Position numbers and translations under genes: made by a program. The notes below the pieces were generated by a model. That model was not told where the DNA came from, did not search any database, and was given only the letters and a program-made list of their open reading frames with translations. DNA of 64,000 bases, taken from contig JAECYW010000001.1 of assembly GCA_023014335.1 (NCBI GenBank), forward strand, positions 496,001 through 560,000, read 5' to 3'. Below are positions 10,688-22,688 of the stretch, piece after piece (position 1 is the stretch's first letter; each line of letters opens with the position of its first letter). Source of the DNA: Galerina marginata. Its lineage: Eukaryota; Basidiomycota; Agaricomycetes; Agaricales; Galerinaceae.

Positions 10688-11943
10688 CTTGTTCAGAGGC
10701 CATTGCTGCGCATGGCAAAAACAAGTTCTTACTTTCAAGGTGAGTCCGACTATAAATACAGGTTAAATAAGTAAATAATGCATAGTCCGCTCAAATCTGA
10801 ACCGATTGGGATGATCTTATACTCAAAAAAAGCAGAAAAATGAGGCGGATCTAACAAGCCTAATTGCGCCTGGTCACGTGACCAGGAAGGCCCTGATTTT
10901 TACGAATTTTTTGATACCAAGATCATAAAAATTGGCCCAGTAATGGCTGAGATACAGAAACCATGCAGGGTCACAGTATGAGTGGGAGAATTTCCAACCA
11001 TTGCGTTAGAAACCATTTCTGCCTGCTATGCAGGCCGGAAAACAAGTTCTTTTACTACGTAAGAACTTGTAACAAGATTAATTAATAGACTACAATAAGA
11101 AACTTGTAACAAGATTAATTCTTACGTCCCTTAGTTTTTATCGGATTGCCTTGAAACAAAGTGTGTAATTATCAGAAAAATCAGGGCTAAAAGATGGTGT
11201 CACATGCGTATTGTCACATCTTTATGTGACTTACCAAATGCGGAATATTGTTGAAAGCACAGTAAATAAGCTATATTGAGAGATTTTAAAGGCATTAAAA
11301 TAAAATAAAAATACTGATAATGTTTTTTTTACCTAAGAGATGGTCTGTGCACACATATCACATGACATATCCCTGAGAATATTTTGGTCCAAGTTGGTGC
11401 ATTACCAAATCCAAGGCAATTGCACAAAGTCCTGCTGTGAGTTTGATTATGTAAGCTTCTAGAACAATATTTCCATGTTATTTGGTCATGTTTTGCAATG
11501 TTTGGTGTGCCTTTTATGGGTTATCCAGTCAGTTTGACACCAATTTTCGGATTTTCACCAAGTTGAGCTGACTGTTTGCTTGATTTGGACACCATGACAT
11601 CATTGCAAAACATATGTAAATATTTGTACATTATTCTAGATTGGTCTGGGCAACACATTTTAGCCTATCTAGCTCACTGAAATCCATTTCAAGTGGAAAT
11701 TTACACAAATTTGCGCTTTTTGGGTCGTGTGAGCAGGTCACATGACCTAATCGACCCTGGATACACATGCCACATGAAAGCCCTGATTTTTACGAATTTT
11801 TTGATACCAAGATCATAAAAATTGGCCCAGTAATGGCTGAGATACAGAAACCATGCAGGGTCACAGTATGAGTGGGAGAATTTCCAACCATTGCGTTAGA
11901 AACCATTTCTGCCTGCTATGCAGGCCGGAAAACAAGTTCTTTT
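10687..11943 (-). mobile_element. Compound non-autonomous Helentron, nested in RepHel, 5' terminus truncated
   Basis: Same compound family as 3810-5082. The 3' end is complete (minus strand ending …CTGAACAAGT at 10687). The internal second 5' end is complete at 11041-11074. The outer 5' end stops at AAAGAACTTG… and lacks the last ~23 bases including the TACGTAG loop. It is bordered by the 42-bp direct repeat at 10646-10687 and 11944-11985. It splits the Rep domain between the HUH motif and the tyrosine motif. Confidence 0.85.
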
Positions 11944-13899
11944 ATTTAATTCTTTGCATTTGGAACAATCTGTACAATTTTTTGATTTACATAACTCAGG
12001 TGGAGGTTTTGGCATTGTTTTTGTTGGATCTGAATAACCAGTCTGTTCTTGCTTAGATTTAAAAGATGCAAGAATATCAGCTAATGGCTTTTCATTTAAC
12101 AATTCACCTTGATGAACACTTTCCAGATATTCTACCATTTGTTTTTGAAAGTCAGAAGTACTATCCATGATGCGATCTCTGATCTCCTGAGGTGAAAGTG
12201 AATTTTTAATCCATAATAGAAGATGTAGATGCAAAGTTAGACGACCTTGCTGTTCAACTGTTCCATAGTAAGCATTTGTTTTACCATACAAGCCTGGAGA
12301 GTCATTGCCAACACCCAATACATGTTTAATAAAGGTTTCACACATAAAATGAAAGAATCTTGCAGCTGCTACAGGGTTTTGAGCAACAAGGCGGTAAGCT
12401 TCATCTGGTAGACAAATCTCAGGTTTGAACTCAATATCCTTATCAGCAAAATAAAGACAGATTGGATGTTTACTATCTGCAGGAGAAAGTGTAATAAACC
12501 AAGAAGGTGCACCTATATAGGAAATCAAAGACCATATTTCATTGCGCATAGACTTTTTACCTGCTAAAGAACCTTCAACATGACCTCCAATTGTATCCAA
12601 GTCTTGTATGACTTTATAGCATAGTTTTTCCTCTTCAGTTTCAGGTTTTACACGCTCACCAAGAGAAAGGCGCTTGCTAATATTAGATAACACTGAATGA
12701 TTAAGGTTTAATAGGCGATTAGCCATTTCAGAAAAATAAGATCTCTGTACTACTAATCTTCCTCGACTTGTGCTTTGAGAAATCTGTTCATGATTAAATG
12801 CAATCAAAGGAAAATTGGGATCAGTTTGAAACCTTTTATCATGATACATTAACAGATGTCTTTTCTGGACCAAAGGTGAATGGATTTTGTTCATTATTGA
12901 TTGACCTATACCACCATGACCATATGGAAAAAGCCATGGAAGCATAGAAGGAAACAACTGAGGATTTTTAAATATTGAGCAAGGTTTTTCAGAATGACCA
13001 GCAAATAAAATTTTTCCATTGCTCATAAGATGTTCCAAAGCTTTAGCCTTTATAGTATCAATAGAAAGCTCTGAAAACTCTTGTCCTGTAAGACCTTGAA
13101 CAGTAAATGAGCAAGGACCTGATTCTACACCATCTTCTTCTTCATTATCATGTACACTAGTGGCTTCTGGATCTTTATTTATAATAGACTCTCTATAATC
13201 AATAACAACAGGACAGTCACTTTCAGGATATTGCATTAAGTTGTCTTTTGAGATACCAACATCAGAATAATCAGCATGATTTAATTTAAGCCAGTTTAAA
13301 GCCTTAGCTACATGGTTGCGACGGACAAGTAAAGGAGTGCGTTTAATATCATCTTTGGTGGGTCTGCAAGGTCCAGTAAATATAAATGCAAGAACTTCAT
13401 CAAGCTCTTTTACTGGAGGTGGTAAAACATCATATATTTTTGGGACTGGATTTTGAAAGGTAATAGCATTGGCTCTCATTTTATATCTGCCTGATGCCAC
13501 TTTGACTATGCATCTATTGTGTCTTACACGTGCAATTAAAAGCTTTTCAACATAAGTCAGATTTTTAAGCACATCTGGTACTTCGCCAATCCAAAAACCT
13601 GAAGCTAAAGCAAATGAGGGTATTTTGTTTTTCTTCAAACTAGCACAACAGGTTTTACATGCATGAGTACATTTTGAATCAATAATTGGACCAGTAATAT
13701 CAGAAATAGGATCTTCAGGAGTTTTTCTTTCTTTGCGAGTAATACCTGGGTTTATTAATACCTTTAGTCTATCTTTTATTTCACTTAAGGGTATTAGATT
13801 TCTAAATGGTGTTAATTTTCCACAAACTGCACAGCCTGCTTCTACAAATTGAGAAGGACTTGTATCTTGTATAAAGCCTGAAATTATTTTATAAAGTAG
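11944..13899 (-). pseudogene. RepHel, N-terminal portion: DUF6570-like region and HUH Rep domain
   Basis: Open frame from 13899 to the nested Helentron. N-side: CAVCGKLTPF and CKTCCASLKKN cysteine pairs, then SGFWIGEVPDVLKNLTYVEKLL and MRANAITFQNP…IYDVLPPP, the pattern of the DUF6570 domain that precedes fungal Helitron Rep. The Helitron-like N domain follows with RSYFSEMANRLL, GAPSWFITLSPAD and GRLTLHLHLLLWIK, the HxH (HUH) metal-binding motif of the rolling-circle nuclease. The frame continues in phase upstream across the insertion at 13900-15166 (…PPSK-S-LLYKII…). Single catalytic motifs look intact, but the gene is in three pieces. Confidence 0.88.
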
Positions 13900-15166
13900 A
13901 CTTGGTCAGAGGCCATTGCTGCGCATGGCAAAAACAAGTTCTTACTTTCTAGGTGAGTCCGACTATAAATGAAGGTTAAATAAGTAAATATTACATAGTC
14001 CGCTCAAATCTGAAGCTATTAGGATGTTCTTATACTCAAAAAAAGCAGAAAAATGAGGCGGATCTAACAAGCCTAAAACGGCCTGGTCACGTGACCAGGA
14101 AAGCCCTGATTTTTACGATTTTTTTGATACCAAGATCATAAAAATTGGCCCAGTAATGGCTGAGATACAGAAACCATGCAGGGTCACTATAGCAGTGGGA
14201 GAATTTCCAACCATTGCGTTAGGAATGTTTTCTGCCTGCTATGCAGGCCGGAAAACAAGTTCTTTTACTACGTAAGAACTTGTAACAAGATTAATTAATT
14301 GACTACAATAAGAACTTGTAATAAGATTAGTTCATACGTCACTTAGTTTTTATCGGATTTCCTTGAAATAAAGTGTGTAATTATCAGAAAAATCAGGGCT
14401 AAAAGATGGTGTCACATGCGTATTGTCACATCTTTATGTGACTTACCAAATGCGGAATATTGTTGAAAACACAGTAAATAAGCTATATTGAGAGATTTTA
14501 AAGACATTAAAATAAAATAAAAATACTGATAATGTTTTTTTTATCTAAGAGATGGTCTGTGCACACATATCACATGACATATCCCTGAGAATATTTTGGT
14601 CTAACTTGGTGCATCAACTGATTCCAAGGCAATTGCACAAAGTCCTGCTGTGAGTTTGATTATGTAAGCTTCTAGAACATTATTTTCATGTTATTTGGTC
14701 ATGTTTTGCAATGTTTGGTGTGCCGTTATCCAGTCAGTTTAACACCAATTTTCGGATTTTCACCAAGTTGAGCTGACTGTTTGCCTGATTTGGACACCAT
14801 GACATCATTGCAAAACATATGTAAATATTTGTACATTATTCTAGATTGGTCTGGGTAACATATTTTAGTATATCTAGCTCACTGAAATCTGTTTTAAGTG
14901 TAAATTCACACAAATTTGCGCTTTTTGGGTCGTGTGAACAGGTCACATGACCTAATCAACCCTGGATACACATGCCACATGAAAGCCCTGATTTTTACGA
15001 TTTTTTTGATACCAAGATCATAAAAATTGGCCCAGTAATGGCTGAGATACAGAAACCATGCAGGGTCACTATAGCAGTGGGAGAATTTCCAACCATTGCG
15101 TTAGGAATGTTTTCTGCCTGCTATGCAGGCCGGAAAACAAGTTCTTTTACTACGTAAGAACTTGTA
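13900..15166 (-). mobile_element. Compound non-autonomous Helentron nested in RepHel N-terminus
   Basis: Complete 1267-bp compound copy: 3' end at 13900, internal 5' end at about 14266-14283, outer 5' end at 15166. Taking it out joins …CCATCTAAAAGT (minus, ending 15167) to CTACTTTATAAA (from 13899) in the RepHel frame without change, another clean T^N insertion. Confidence 0.85.
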
Positions 15167-15253
15167 ACTTTTAGATGGTGGCTGAGGAGGAAAAGTTTTA
15201 TTTCTTTCTTCAGACTCAGATATATCTTTTTGTTTCTTTAGGTTATTTTGAAC
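15167..15253 (-). pseudogene. RepHel, most N-terminal visible codons
   Basis: Twenty-nine codons (…NNLKKQKDISESEERNK…) continue the RepHel frame upstream of the nested Helentron. The frame is closed by TGA at 15256-15254 and holds no ATG, so the real start is missing or lies in an upstream exon. A possible intron with donor GTGAGT (about 15257) and acceptor CCTCCTCAG (about 15182) crosses the segment, but joining it to the upstream JmjC-like frame gives a stop. The segment overlaps the stop codon of the JmjC-like gene at 15240-15238. Confidence 0.6.
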
Positions 15254-17302
15254 TCACGTAAAGGAGCTTTCAAAGCAGTTAGGCGTATCACATCATACCT
15301 AAGTGGCTCCAAGAAGGTGAAAACTTCATGTTCGGATTCCAAAGCCTCATTGACGGGGTCTTCAAGAAAAGTGCCCTCAAAGCAGAGCAGGATTTGACGG
15401 TTAAGGGTTGCTGCTGTACTTCCTGGGGCGCCTTTAAATTTAGCCTTGTCAGCTTTCTTCCTGTAAAGAAGAAGAGCAGAAGCCTGCTGAGCGATGTAAG
15501 GAACCCAAAGAGAAGTACGAGGATTCTTGACGGTCCGTTTGGTCTTTTTATCAATGATATCAACTGACTTAAAAAGCCAGTCAATAAGAGCGTAAGCCTG
15601 TCCTCTGGCGTGTTGGTACCGCAAGCGATCCTTTGGATGAACTGCGTTGAAGTCGAAAGCTTCGATAGCTGCGAGACGTTCTGCAGAGAGTTGCTTGACG
15701 TTGTTGACCGTGATATCCTGGTTGTACATGTAGGTTTTGAAGTCGAGGACGTTGATCAATATGATGAGATTGCAAAATGACATCAAGTCGACGACGGATG
15801 AAAAGTTTTCTAAATCGAAAACATGGGCATGTGCGATTTCTGTAATTAAGATAATATTAGGCAGAGAAAAGAATAAAAGCAAAAAGACCAACCATATTTG
15901 TTATACCTCTGCTTTACGAGACCTTCATAATATAAGGAGGCGAGGCGGCAAAGCAGGATGCAAGTGGGAGTATGGTTGGTGTTGGAAATGAAGTTATCGA
16001 GCATGAAAGCGTGAATGAGACCAATCATTGTATCGTGGATAGTTGAGGAAGCTATATAGTGACCACCCGAGCAGATAGTGTGAAATGGGGTATAAACCCA
16101 GTGAGGGCAGTCAGGACCCATTACCCTAGAAATCTGGGGTCAATAAACAAGTTATAGCTAAATAGAGAAAAACTTACAGCCGAGTTTTGTGGGTTAGGAG
16201 TATACCTTCCAAGATCCAATGATCCAAATTGGGAACCTCCAAAGAAAACTGAAGAAACATGTTAATGTTTGCCAGTTCCAACATAGCGGCAGCTCGATCC
16301 ACTTCTGGGTCAGGGTTTTTCTTCAAAAGTTCTTTCCGGGTGGCCTTCATCCAAAACTTAGCGCTGTCTTGGTTCCTAACCTCAATGACAGTACCCTGGC
16401 CATCACTATCAATGTGGCCGAGATGTAAGGCGCCGCTAAGCCCGATGAGATACCATGACATATCCGAGTAGGGATAGTGCTCGGTTTGACGGTGGCAGAA
16501 GAGGTCAGCACCAGTAGCATTCCAAGCTATAAGCTCAGAAGAGTACCCAGTGGTCGGAAGAGGACAAGTGGAGTTAGGAATGTCCAAGACGTTCAAGATT
16601 TTGCCTTTATCACCCTGGTCGATGCAATCCAGGATCTGCTGAAGGTTTCCGGTGTGATGACAATCGTTAGGGTTCTTGCTAATGACTGAGTGATCTAATA
16701 AATAGTTAGTACTTGTTCAACCAGAGAGATTGTTAAGCTTACCGTGGATACAAAGAGCGGAGGTGAGAGAGCAGATATTGCTGAGAGAGCGCTGGGTAAA
16801 TTCGATGCTGGACATTTCGCAATCAGTCAGAACAAGCTGTTTGTGGCGAACTAGATCCTGGACAGCTTCAGGCTCTAATTCCTTGTACGCCTTTTCATCC
16901 ATGATAAGGAAATTACTATAAACTCCTTTCTGTGTATGACGCGGCTTTCCATTGACGTAACAAGACTCCACGGCTTTGAGAAGCCCATAAAAGTTCTGAG
17001 CGTCAGATTTTTTCTGAAGTGATAATTCCATAGTCAGATATCTTCGGTTATATTACCAGAAATGAGACTTACGTGAAAGGTTGGATGGACAACAGTGGGC
17101 CGGCCAAAAGCATCGTAAAGAACCACGTCATTGACATCGGCAGCCTTCACTTCATCATACATCTTGACTCTCTATCTCAGAGGATTTAGTAAAAGTAGCT
17201 TAAATGTAAATATATTCTTACCTCGGGTGGATTTGTAACCACATCCAATTTAGCGTCTGGAAAGGACATTTCAATGTCCTGCTGAGGAACGTAGGTTTTC
17301 TG

Positions 17303-17775
17303 TGTTAGACTTTCACAATAAAGTGTGTTACTAGTGATTAACACTAATAAGATCACAATAAGCTTAGTTTGCACAATCTGATGATTTGAGTCAAAAAGTA
17401 GTAAAACGCTTGTATAAGCCCGAGTTTCAATCGTATGTCTTCGTTTCCGAGACATAAGAGGGATTACATGTTGGTACGTATGCTAGCTACCGTACGAGGC
17501 GAGGCGTGACGATAGGTGTCCACAATATCGCGTTCGAAATAATTGTGACACAGAACTCCGAATTACACTACAAAAAGAATATCGACGGAAAGGTCTCGAT
17601 GAGGAGATTACGAAACAGTAAAGCTTTTTACGTAATATCGCTTCTATCTTACGCTATAAGCGAATTACTATGCAAATCGCGCTATTTTACAGTGAAACTA
17701 GTTGAAACCAATATGAAACCAAAAGTAAAACACTATCTACAGAGTTCAGAAGTGTTTTATCAACTAATTCTAACA
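17303..17775 (-). repeat. Copia 3' LTR
   Basis: 473 bp, TG…CA type ends (TGTTAGAC…TTCTAACA). Open frames read inside it are fortuitous. It appears identical to 22216-22688. Confidence 0.93.
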
Positions 17776-17928
17776 CAACCCCCTGATATAACACTTCTGT
17801 AACTTTAAGAATTATATAACACAAGAATAGTTCATTCATCAAGCCAAAGTCCATAAATCAAACAGAGTCCATATGAGATGTTGTATCATCCCATCAACAA
17901 CCCCCTGATTCAACATCTCTCCCTCTTC

Positions 17929-20900
17929 CTACTTCAACCCTATTTCAGCTCGGAGTTTTTCAACTTGTGGCTTAGCAAGGGCTTTTGTTAACAAGTCGGC
18001 TGGCATATCTTCCGTTCTACAATGAATGGGCTCTATTCGTTTCATTGAAACTTGATCTCGCAACCAGTAAAAGCATAAATCCAGATGTTTCATCCTTCCA
18101 TGATGTTCTGGATTCTTTGCAACGGACATAGATGACTGATTGTCCATATATAATGTGGCTGGTGCGGATGGCGTATAACCAAGTTCCATTAATAAATTCT
18201 GCACCCAACGGATTTCCATGCCAGCCAGCCCAGCAGCAATATACTCTGCTTCAGTTGTTGATCTTGTTACAACTTGCTGCAGTTTGCTTCGCCACGACAC
18301 AGCTCCAGACCCAATTTTAACCAAATACCCAGATGTGGACTTTCCAGCATCCTTGTCCCCTCCATGATCAGCATCACTATAGGTTATAAACATCCTATTT
18401 CCAATAGATGGGTCTGGGCCATACTCCAGCTTCAAATCCAGGGTTCCTTTCAAATAGCGGAACAAATGCTTAACAGCTTTCCAGTGTGCCATTCCAGGAT
18501 TGGAATTAAAACGTGCAAGCACACCCACTGTAAAAGCAATATCGGGACGCGTCATAATAGCCAAATACATGAGGGATCCAACGGCATTAATGTAAGGGAT
18601 GTTCTGCATTTCCATCTTATCCTCAGGAGTTTTAGAACTTTCTTGAGCTGTCAACTTTGATCCAGGCAGCATAGGGGTACCAAGGGGTTTGCAATCAGCC
18701 ATATTAAATTCCTCTAGCTTGTTGATGATGTACTGACGTTGGGAAAGATAGAGCTTTCGCTTTTCTCTATTCCGAGTGATTTCAACGCCTAGCAGGAATT
18801 TAGTTTCACCAAGGTCCCTTAGTTTGAAATGTTTTGCCAGCTCAACTACAAAGTTGTCCAATGCCTCCTTTGATTTAGATGCAAGTGTGATATCATCCAC
18901 AAACACGGGCATTATGACTTTGATACCATCTCTGTCAAATATATAGAGTGATGCATCACTGTATGTTTTCTTGAACCCAAGTTCAATTAACACAGCACAC
19001 AGTGTCTCACCCCATAAACGTGATGACTGCTTTAACCCATAAATGGACTTGTCAAGTCGACAGACAGTTCTTGGTCCACCTTGCCTAAATCCTTCTGGCT
19101 GCTCCATGTAGATTTCAACATCAATATCACTATTTGTAAATGCATAGGATATGTCCACAGAACGAAGTTCCAAATCTTCAATAGCAGCAAGAGCCAGAAC
19201 AATACGAACAGTTGCCTGACGCATTGTAGATGCAAAGGTTTCAAAGAAGTCTTGACCCGGTCGCTGGTTGAACCCCTTTGCGACCACACGTGCTTTAAAT
19301 CGCTCAATTGACCCATCTGCATTATGCTTCACCCTATACACCCATTTTGATCCAATTGCTTTTTGACCATCTGGCAATTCCACAATTTTCCAAGTTCCGT
19401 TTTCTAAGTGCCAGTTATATTCCTCCAGCATTGCAGCATCCCACTGCTCCGCTTGTTCACTCTGTTTAGCCTCCTTGAATGATTGTGGATCACAATTACT
19501 AGAGCTTGCAACATAGGCTTCTTCCTCACTGCCTTCATCATCATCCTCCTCAGAGTCAGAAGCAATGGCAGGTGTTGGATGACGCACTTTCCACCATTCT
19601 GTAGGTTTCTTTGGAGGACGTCTTTCACGTCGAACAGCAATTGGTCTAGGATCAAAGGATGGCCCAGCTTCAATTTCCTCTGATTCTGCATCTTGTTCAT
19701 CTACTTCTGGTGTTGCTTCCCTTGACTTTGGTTCAATCTTCGGTACAACCGGTTCCTCCACAATCACAGGAGGTTCAGCAGGAGGTTGAACCATTATCAC
19801 TGGATCATTGATATTTCTCGGAGGTTGAACTTCAACTTGAGGTAACAATTCCGGGAGTGGAGCATCATCATTTCCTGGGATCAATGGGCGGGGTTCAACG
19901 TCATTGTCATCATTTATACTTGCTTTGGGCTTTAGCAACTCTCCACTATACGTGTAGCGTTCATCAAAATCTGCCCGTTCACAAATGATGACTTTCTTGG
20001 TTTCAGGATTGTAAAATCTCCAACCCTTGTAGCCGTCAGGATAGCCAATGAATATGCACTTTTCCATATGTGAACCCAACTTCTCCCGTTTATCCCTTTG
20101 AATATGAACATATGCGACACAACCCCAAACTCGTAAATGCGCAACACTAGGTTTCGATTTGTGCCAGACTTCATAAGGTGTTTTCCCCTTCACCGCAGAT
20201 GTGGGACAGCGATTCAAGACGTGTACAAGTGCAGCCAAACACTCAGCCCAAAATTTCTTGGACAAGCCAGACTCTTCCAACAAAGCCACTATTCTCTCAG
20301 CAAATAGCCTATTTGCACGTTCAGCTACTCCATTCTGCTGAGGCCTGTTTCTGACGGTATGCTCCCTGATAATACCACATGCATCCATATAGTCTGCCAT
20401 TTCCTTTGACATGTATTCACCAGCTTTATCATCACGGAATCGCTTGATTTTCTTGCCGGTTAAATTCTCCGCATAAGCTTTGAATTGTTTAAACGCAGCA
20501 AAGGTTTCACTCTTTTTCTTGATAGGGATAAGCACTTTAAAGCGCCCACAATCATCAATAAAAGAAACCCAGTATCTAAATCCACCATGCGATATAACTC
20601 CGATTTCATGAACATCTGAATGAACTAATTCCAAGACTTCAGTTGCGCGATGCTCAGAAGATGGAAAAGGATTGGCATGCATTTTACCAGCCAGACATGG
20701 CTCACAAATAGGATCAGGCTTTTCATCCGAGTCTAACATCAAACCATCAACTAGCTTTTGCGACATCATCATCTTGATATCAGCATAGTTTTGGTGTCCA
20801 AGCCGTTTATGCCATAAAGACAAATCAAGAGGCAGCGTAGAAGCCAAATGTACATTCTCCATTTTATCAATAGTGCAACCATCTAAATACGCAACATCAT

Positions 20901-22164
20901 TATGATCCATAGTAGCACTAAAAATCCATTGATTATCATGAAGAAAGTTCATTGTGGGTCCAGAAATATGTACATCAATGCCTTTATGTTTTGTCAAATA
21001 TAGAACAGCAAGAAGGTTATTACGAAGCGCAGGTACATGTAATACTCTAGTGAATTCAACATCTCTATAACGTTTTCCTTTATATACAGGGCGAAATAAG
21101 ACCGTCCCAACACCCTCTGAATAGACTATTCTATGATCTGCAAGTCTAATTGGCACTCTATAAGGTCTATAATTGCGAATCCAATTTCTATGCGGTGTCA
21201 TATTAGAAGTGGCCCCTGTATCCGCATTCCAATGAAAAACGTTAGAAGATGTAGAATTGACTTCATGTTCAGCAACAGCACTTGCCTTGCCAGCAAATTC
21301 TGTCACTGCTGCTGCCTTCTCTTCTTCTGTCTTTTTGGCACCCTCTGGCTGCTTGTCCTTCAATTCCGGACAATCCGACGCGTAATGCCCCAACTTTTTA
21401 CAGATGAAGCAATTAATGTCCTTGACATCCCGTTTGCCGCGTTTGCCATTCCAAGGCTTTTTCCCTCCGCCACCACCTGTCTTTGCCATATTTACATTCT
21501 CTGCCTGACGTTGACGATGAAGTTCTTCACTTCTATAGGCTTGCATTATAACGGTTTTATCCATCTTGTCCATTAACAACAGACTAGAAGCCAAATGACG
21601 ATAGTCTTCAGGCAATGCACGGATAAGCGCCATGCACTGCAACTCATCATCAAGTTCTTCAATCTTAAAATCTTTTGGACGAAGATTTTGGATATTCTGC
21701 ATGGCCTTTTCAATGCGAACTCCCAAATTAACCAAAGACTCGTCATCCTGCTTTCTGATTGAAAACAGGTCATCATAGGCATTGAACCGCGCTCCTGGCT
21801 TCTTAGACAGGTGGGCTTGCTCCAATAACTTCCACATCTCAATAGGGTCTTCTTCATGCCCTCTAAAGTGCACCCTTTGATCATTTTCTACCAAAAGGTA
21901 GATTTCACCAGCAGCCTTTTCTGCTTTTGATTCCCACTTTGTCAATTCATCTGAACCACTTGGTTTAGATTCCTTGCCAGACACTAGTCTCCATAGTCCA
22001 TTTCGCATTAACCATGCCTTCATCTCTCCAGACCACTCCGGGTAGTTTGCAGAAGATAAAGGTTTGATCTTTGCCATTGAATTGTCAGAAGACATTTTCA
22101 AAGTTGAGTTTGTTAAAGCTTCAAAGCTTTCAATTCCAAGTTTCAAAGTTCCCAAAGGGCACAA
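17929..22164 (-). CDS. Copia Gag-Pol polyprotein
   Basis: A single uninterrupted frame of up to 1,411 codons. Order: Gag (about residues 25-250), CCHC knuckle CFICKKLGHYASDC, protease WNADTGATSNM (DTGA active site), GAG-pre-integrase CLAGKMH, integrase core (HSDVHEIG, DDKAGEY, RPQQNGVAERANR), a Pro/Glu-rich spacer, reverse transcriptase (KWVYRVKHNADG, VDISYAFTNSDI, MPVFVDDITLASK with the catalytic FVDD) and RNase H (YSDADHGGD, STTEAEYIA). The order INT before RT defines Ty1/copia. The first ATG gives a 23-residue lead; MSSDNSMAKIKPL is the more likely start by family comparison. Everything looks functional. Expression would come from the 5' LTR at 22216-22688. Confidence 0.95.
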   Translation of the reverse strand: MCPLGTLKLGIESFEALTNSTLKMSSDNSMAKIKPLSSANYPEWSGEMKAWLMRNGLWRLVSGKESKPSGSDELTKWESKAEKAAGEIYLLVENDQRVHFRGHEEDPIEMWKLLEQAHLSKKPGARFNAYDDLFSIRKQDDESLVNLGVRIEKAMQNIQNLRPKDFKIEELDDELQCMALIRALPEDYRHLASSLLLMDKMDKTVIMQAYRSEELHRQRQAENVNMAKTGGGGGKKPWNGKRGKRDVKDINCFICKKLGHYASDCPELKDKQPEGAKKTEEEKAAAVTEFAGKASAVAEHEVNSTSSNVFHWNADTGATSNMTPHRNWIRNYRPYRVPIRLADHRIVYSEGVGTVLFRPVYKGKRYRDVEFTRVLHVPALRNNLLAVLYLTKHKGIDVHISGPTMNFLHDNQWIFSATMDHNDVAYLDGCTIDKMENVHLASTLPLDLSLWHKRLGHQNYADIKMMMSQKLVDGLMLDSDEKPDPICEPCLAGKMHANPFPSSEHRATEVLELVHSDVHEIGVISHGGFRYWVSFIDDCGRFKVLIPIKKKSETFAAFKQFKAYAENLTGKKIKRFRDDKAGEYMSKEMADYMDACGIIREHTVRNRPQQNGVAERANRLFAERIVALLEESGLSKKFWAECLAALVHVLNRCPTSAVKGKTPYEVWHKSKPSVAHLRVWGCVAYVHIQRDKREKLGSHMEKCIFIGYPDGYKGWRFYNPETKKVIICERADFDERYTYSGELLKPKASINDDNDVEPRPLIPGNDDAPLPELLPQVEVQPPRNINDPVIMVQPPAEPPVIVEEPVVPKIEPKSREATPEVDEQDAESEEIEAGPSFDPRPIAVRRERRPPKKPTEWWKVRHPTPAIASDSEEDDDEGSEEEAYVASSSNCDPQSFKEAKQSEQAEQWDAAMLEEYNWHLENGTWKIVELPDGQKAIGSKWVYRVKHNADGSIERFKARVVAKGFNQRPGQDFFETFASTMRQATVRIVLALAAIEDLELRSVDISYAFTNSDIDVEIYMEQPEGFRQGGPRTVCRLDKSIYGLKQSSRLWGETLCAVLIELGFKKTYSDASLYIFDRDGIKVIMPVFVDDITLASKSKEALDNFVVELAKHFKLRDLGETKFLLGVEITRNREKRKLYLSQRQYIINKLEEFNMADCKPLGTPMLPGSKLTAQESSKTPEDKMEMQNIPYINAVGSLMYLAIMTRPDIAFTVGVLARFNSNPGMAHWKAVKHLFRYLKGTLDLKLEYGPDPSIGNRMFITYSDADHGGDKDAGKSTSGYLVKIGSGAVSWRSKLQQVVTRSTTEAEYIAAGLAGMEIRWVQNLLMELGYTPSAPATLYMDNQSSMSVAKNPEHHGRMKHLDLCFYWLRDQVSMKRIEPIHCRTEDMPADLLTKALAKPQVEKLRAEIGLK

Positions 22165-22215
22165 GCAGTTTAAATCAATCAGATGTGTGCCAGACTAAGG
22201 CCGGGGCCCATAACC

Positions 22216-22688
22216 TGTTAGACTTTCACAATAAAGTGTGTTACTAGTGATTAACACTAATAAGATCACAATAAGCTTAGTTTGCACAATCTGATGATTT
22301 GAGTCAAAAAGTAGTAAAACGCTTGTATAAGCCCGAGTTTCAATCGTATGTCTTCGTTTCCGAGACATAAGAGGGATTACATGTTGGTACGTATGCTAGC
22401 TACCGTACGAGGCGAGGCGTGACGATAGGTGTCCACAATATCGCGTTCGAAATAATTGTGACACAGAACTCCGAATTACACTACAAAAAGAATATCGACG
22501 GAAAGGTCTCGATGAGGAGATTACGAAACAGTAAAGCTTTTTACGTAATATCGCTTCTATCTTACGCTATAAGCGAATTACTATGCAAATCGCGCTATTT
22601 TACAGTGAAACTAGTTGAAACCAATATGAAACCAAAAGTAAAACACTATCTACAGAGTTCAGAAGTGTTTTATCAACTAATTCTAACA
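22216..22688 (-). repeat. Copia 5' LTR
   Basis: 473 bp, appears identical to the 3' LTR. It should carry the promoter of the Copia transcript (minus strand). The 5-bp TTCTG direct repeat follows on the right. Confidence 0.93.

Noticed and set aside
17186..17455. Separate small gene MSRKRRHTIETRAY…
   Set aside because: It is a chimera of Copia LTR sequence and the JmjC exon downstream of it; the exon is accounted for.
17506..17802. 98-residue frame starting MTIGVHNIAF, repeated at 22419
   Set aside because: It lies inside the Copia LTRs on the strand opposite to the element and is a chance frame.
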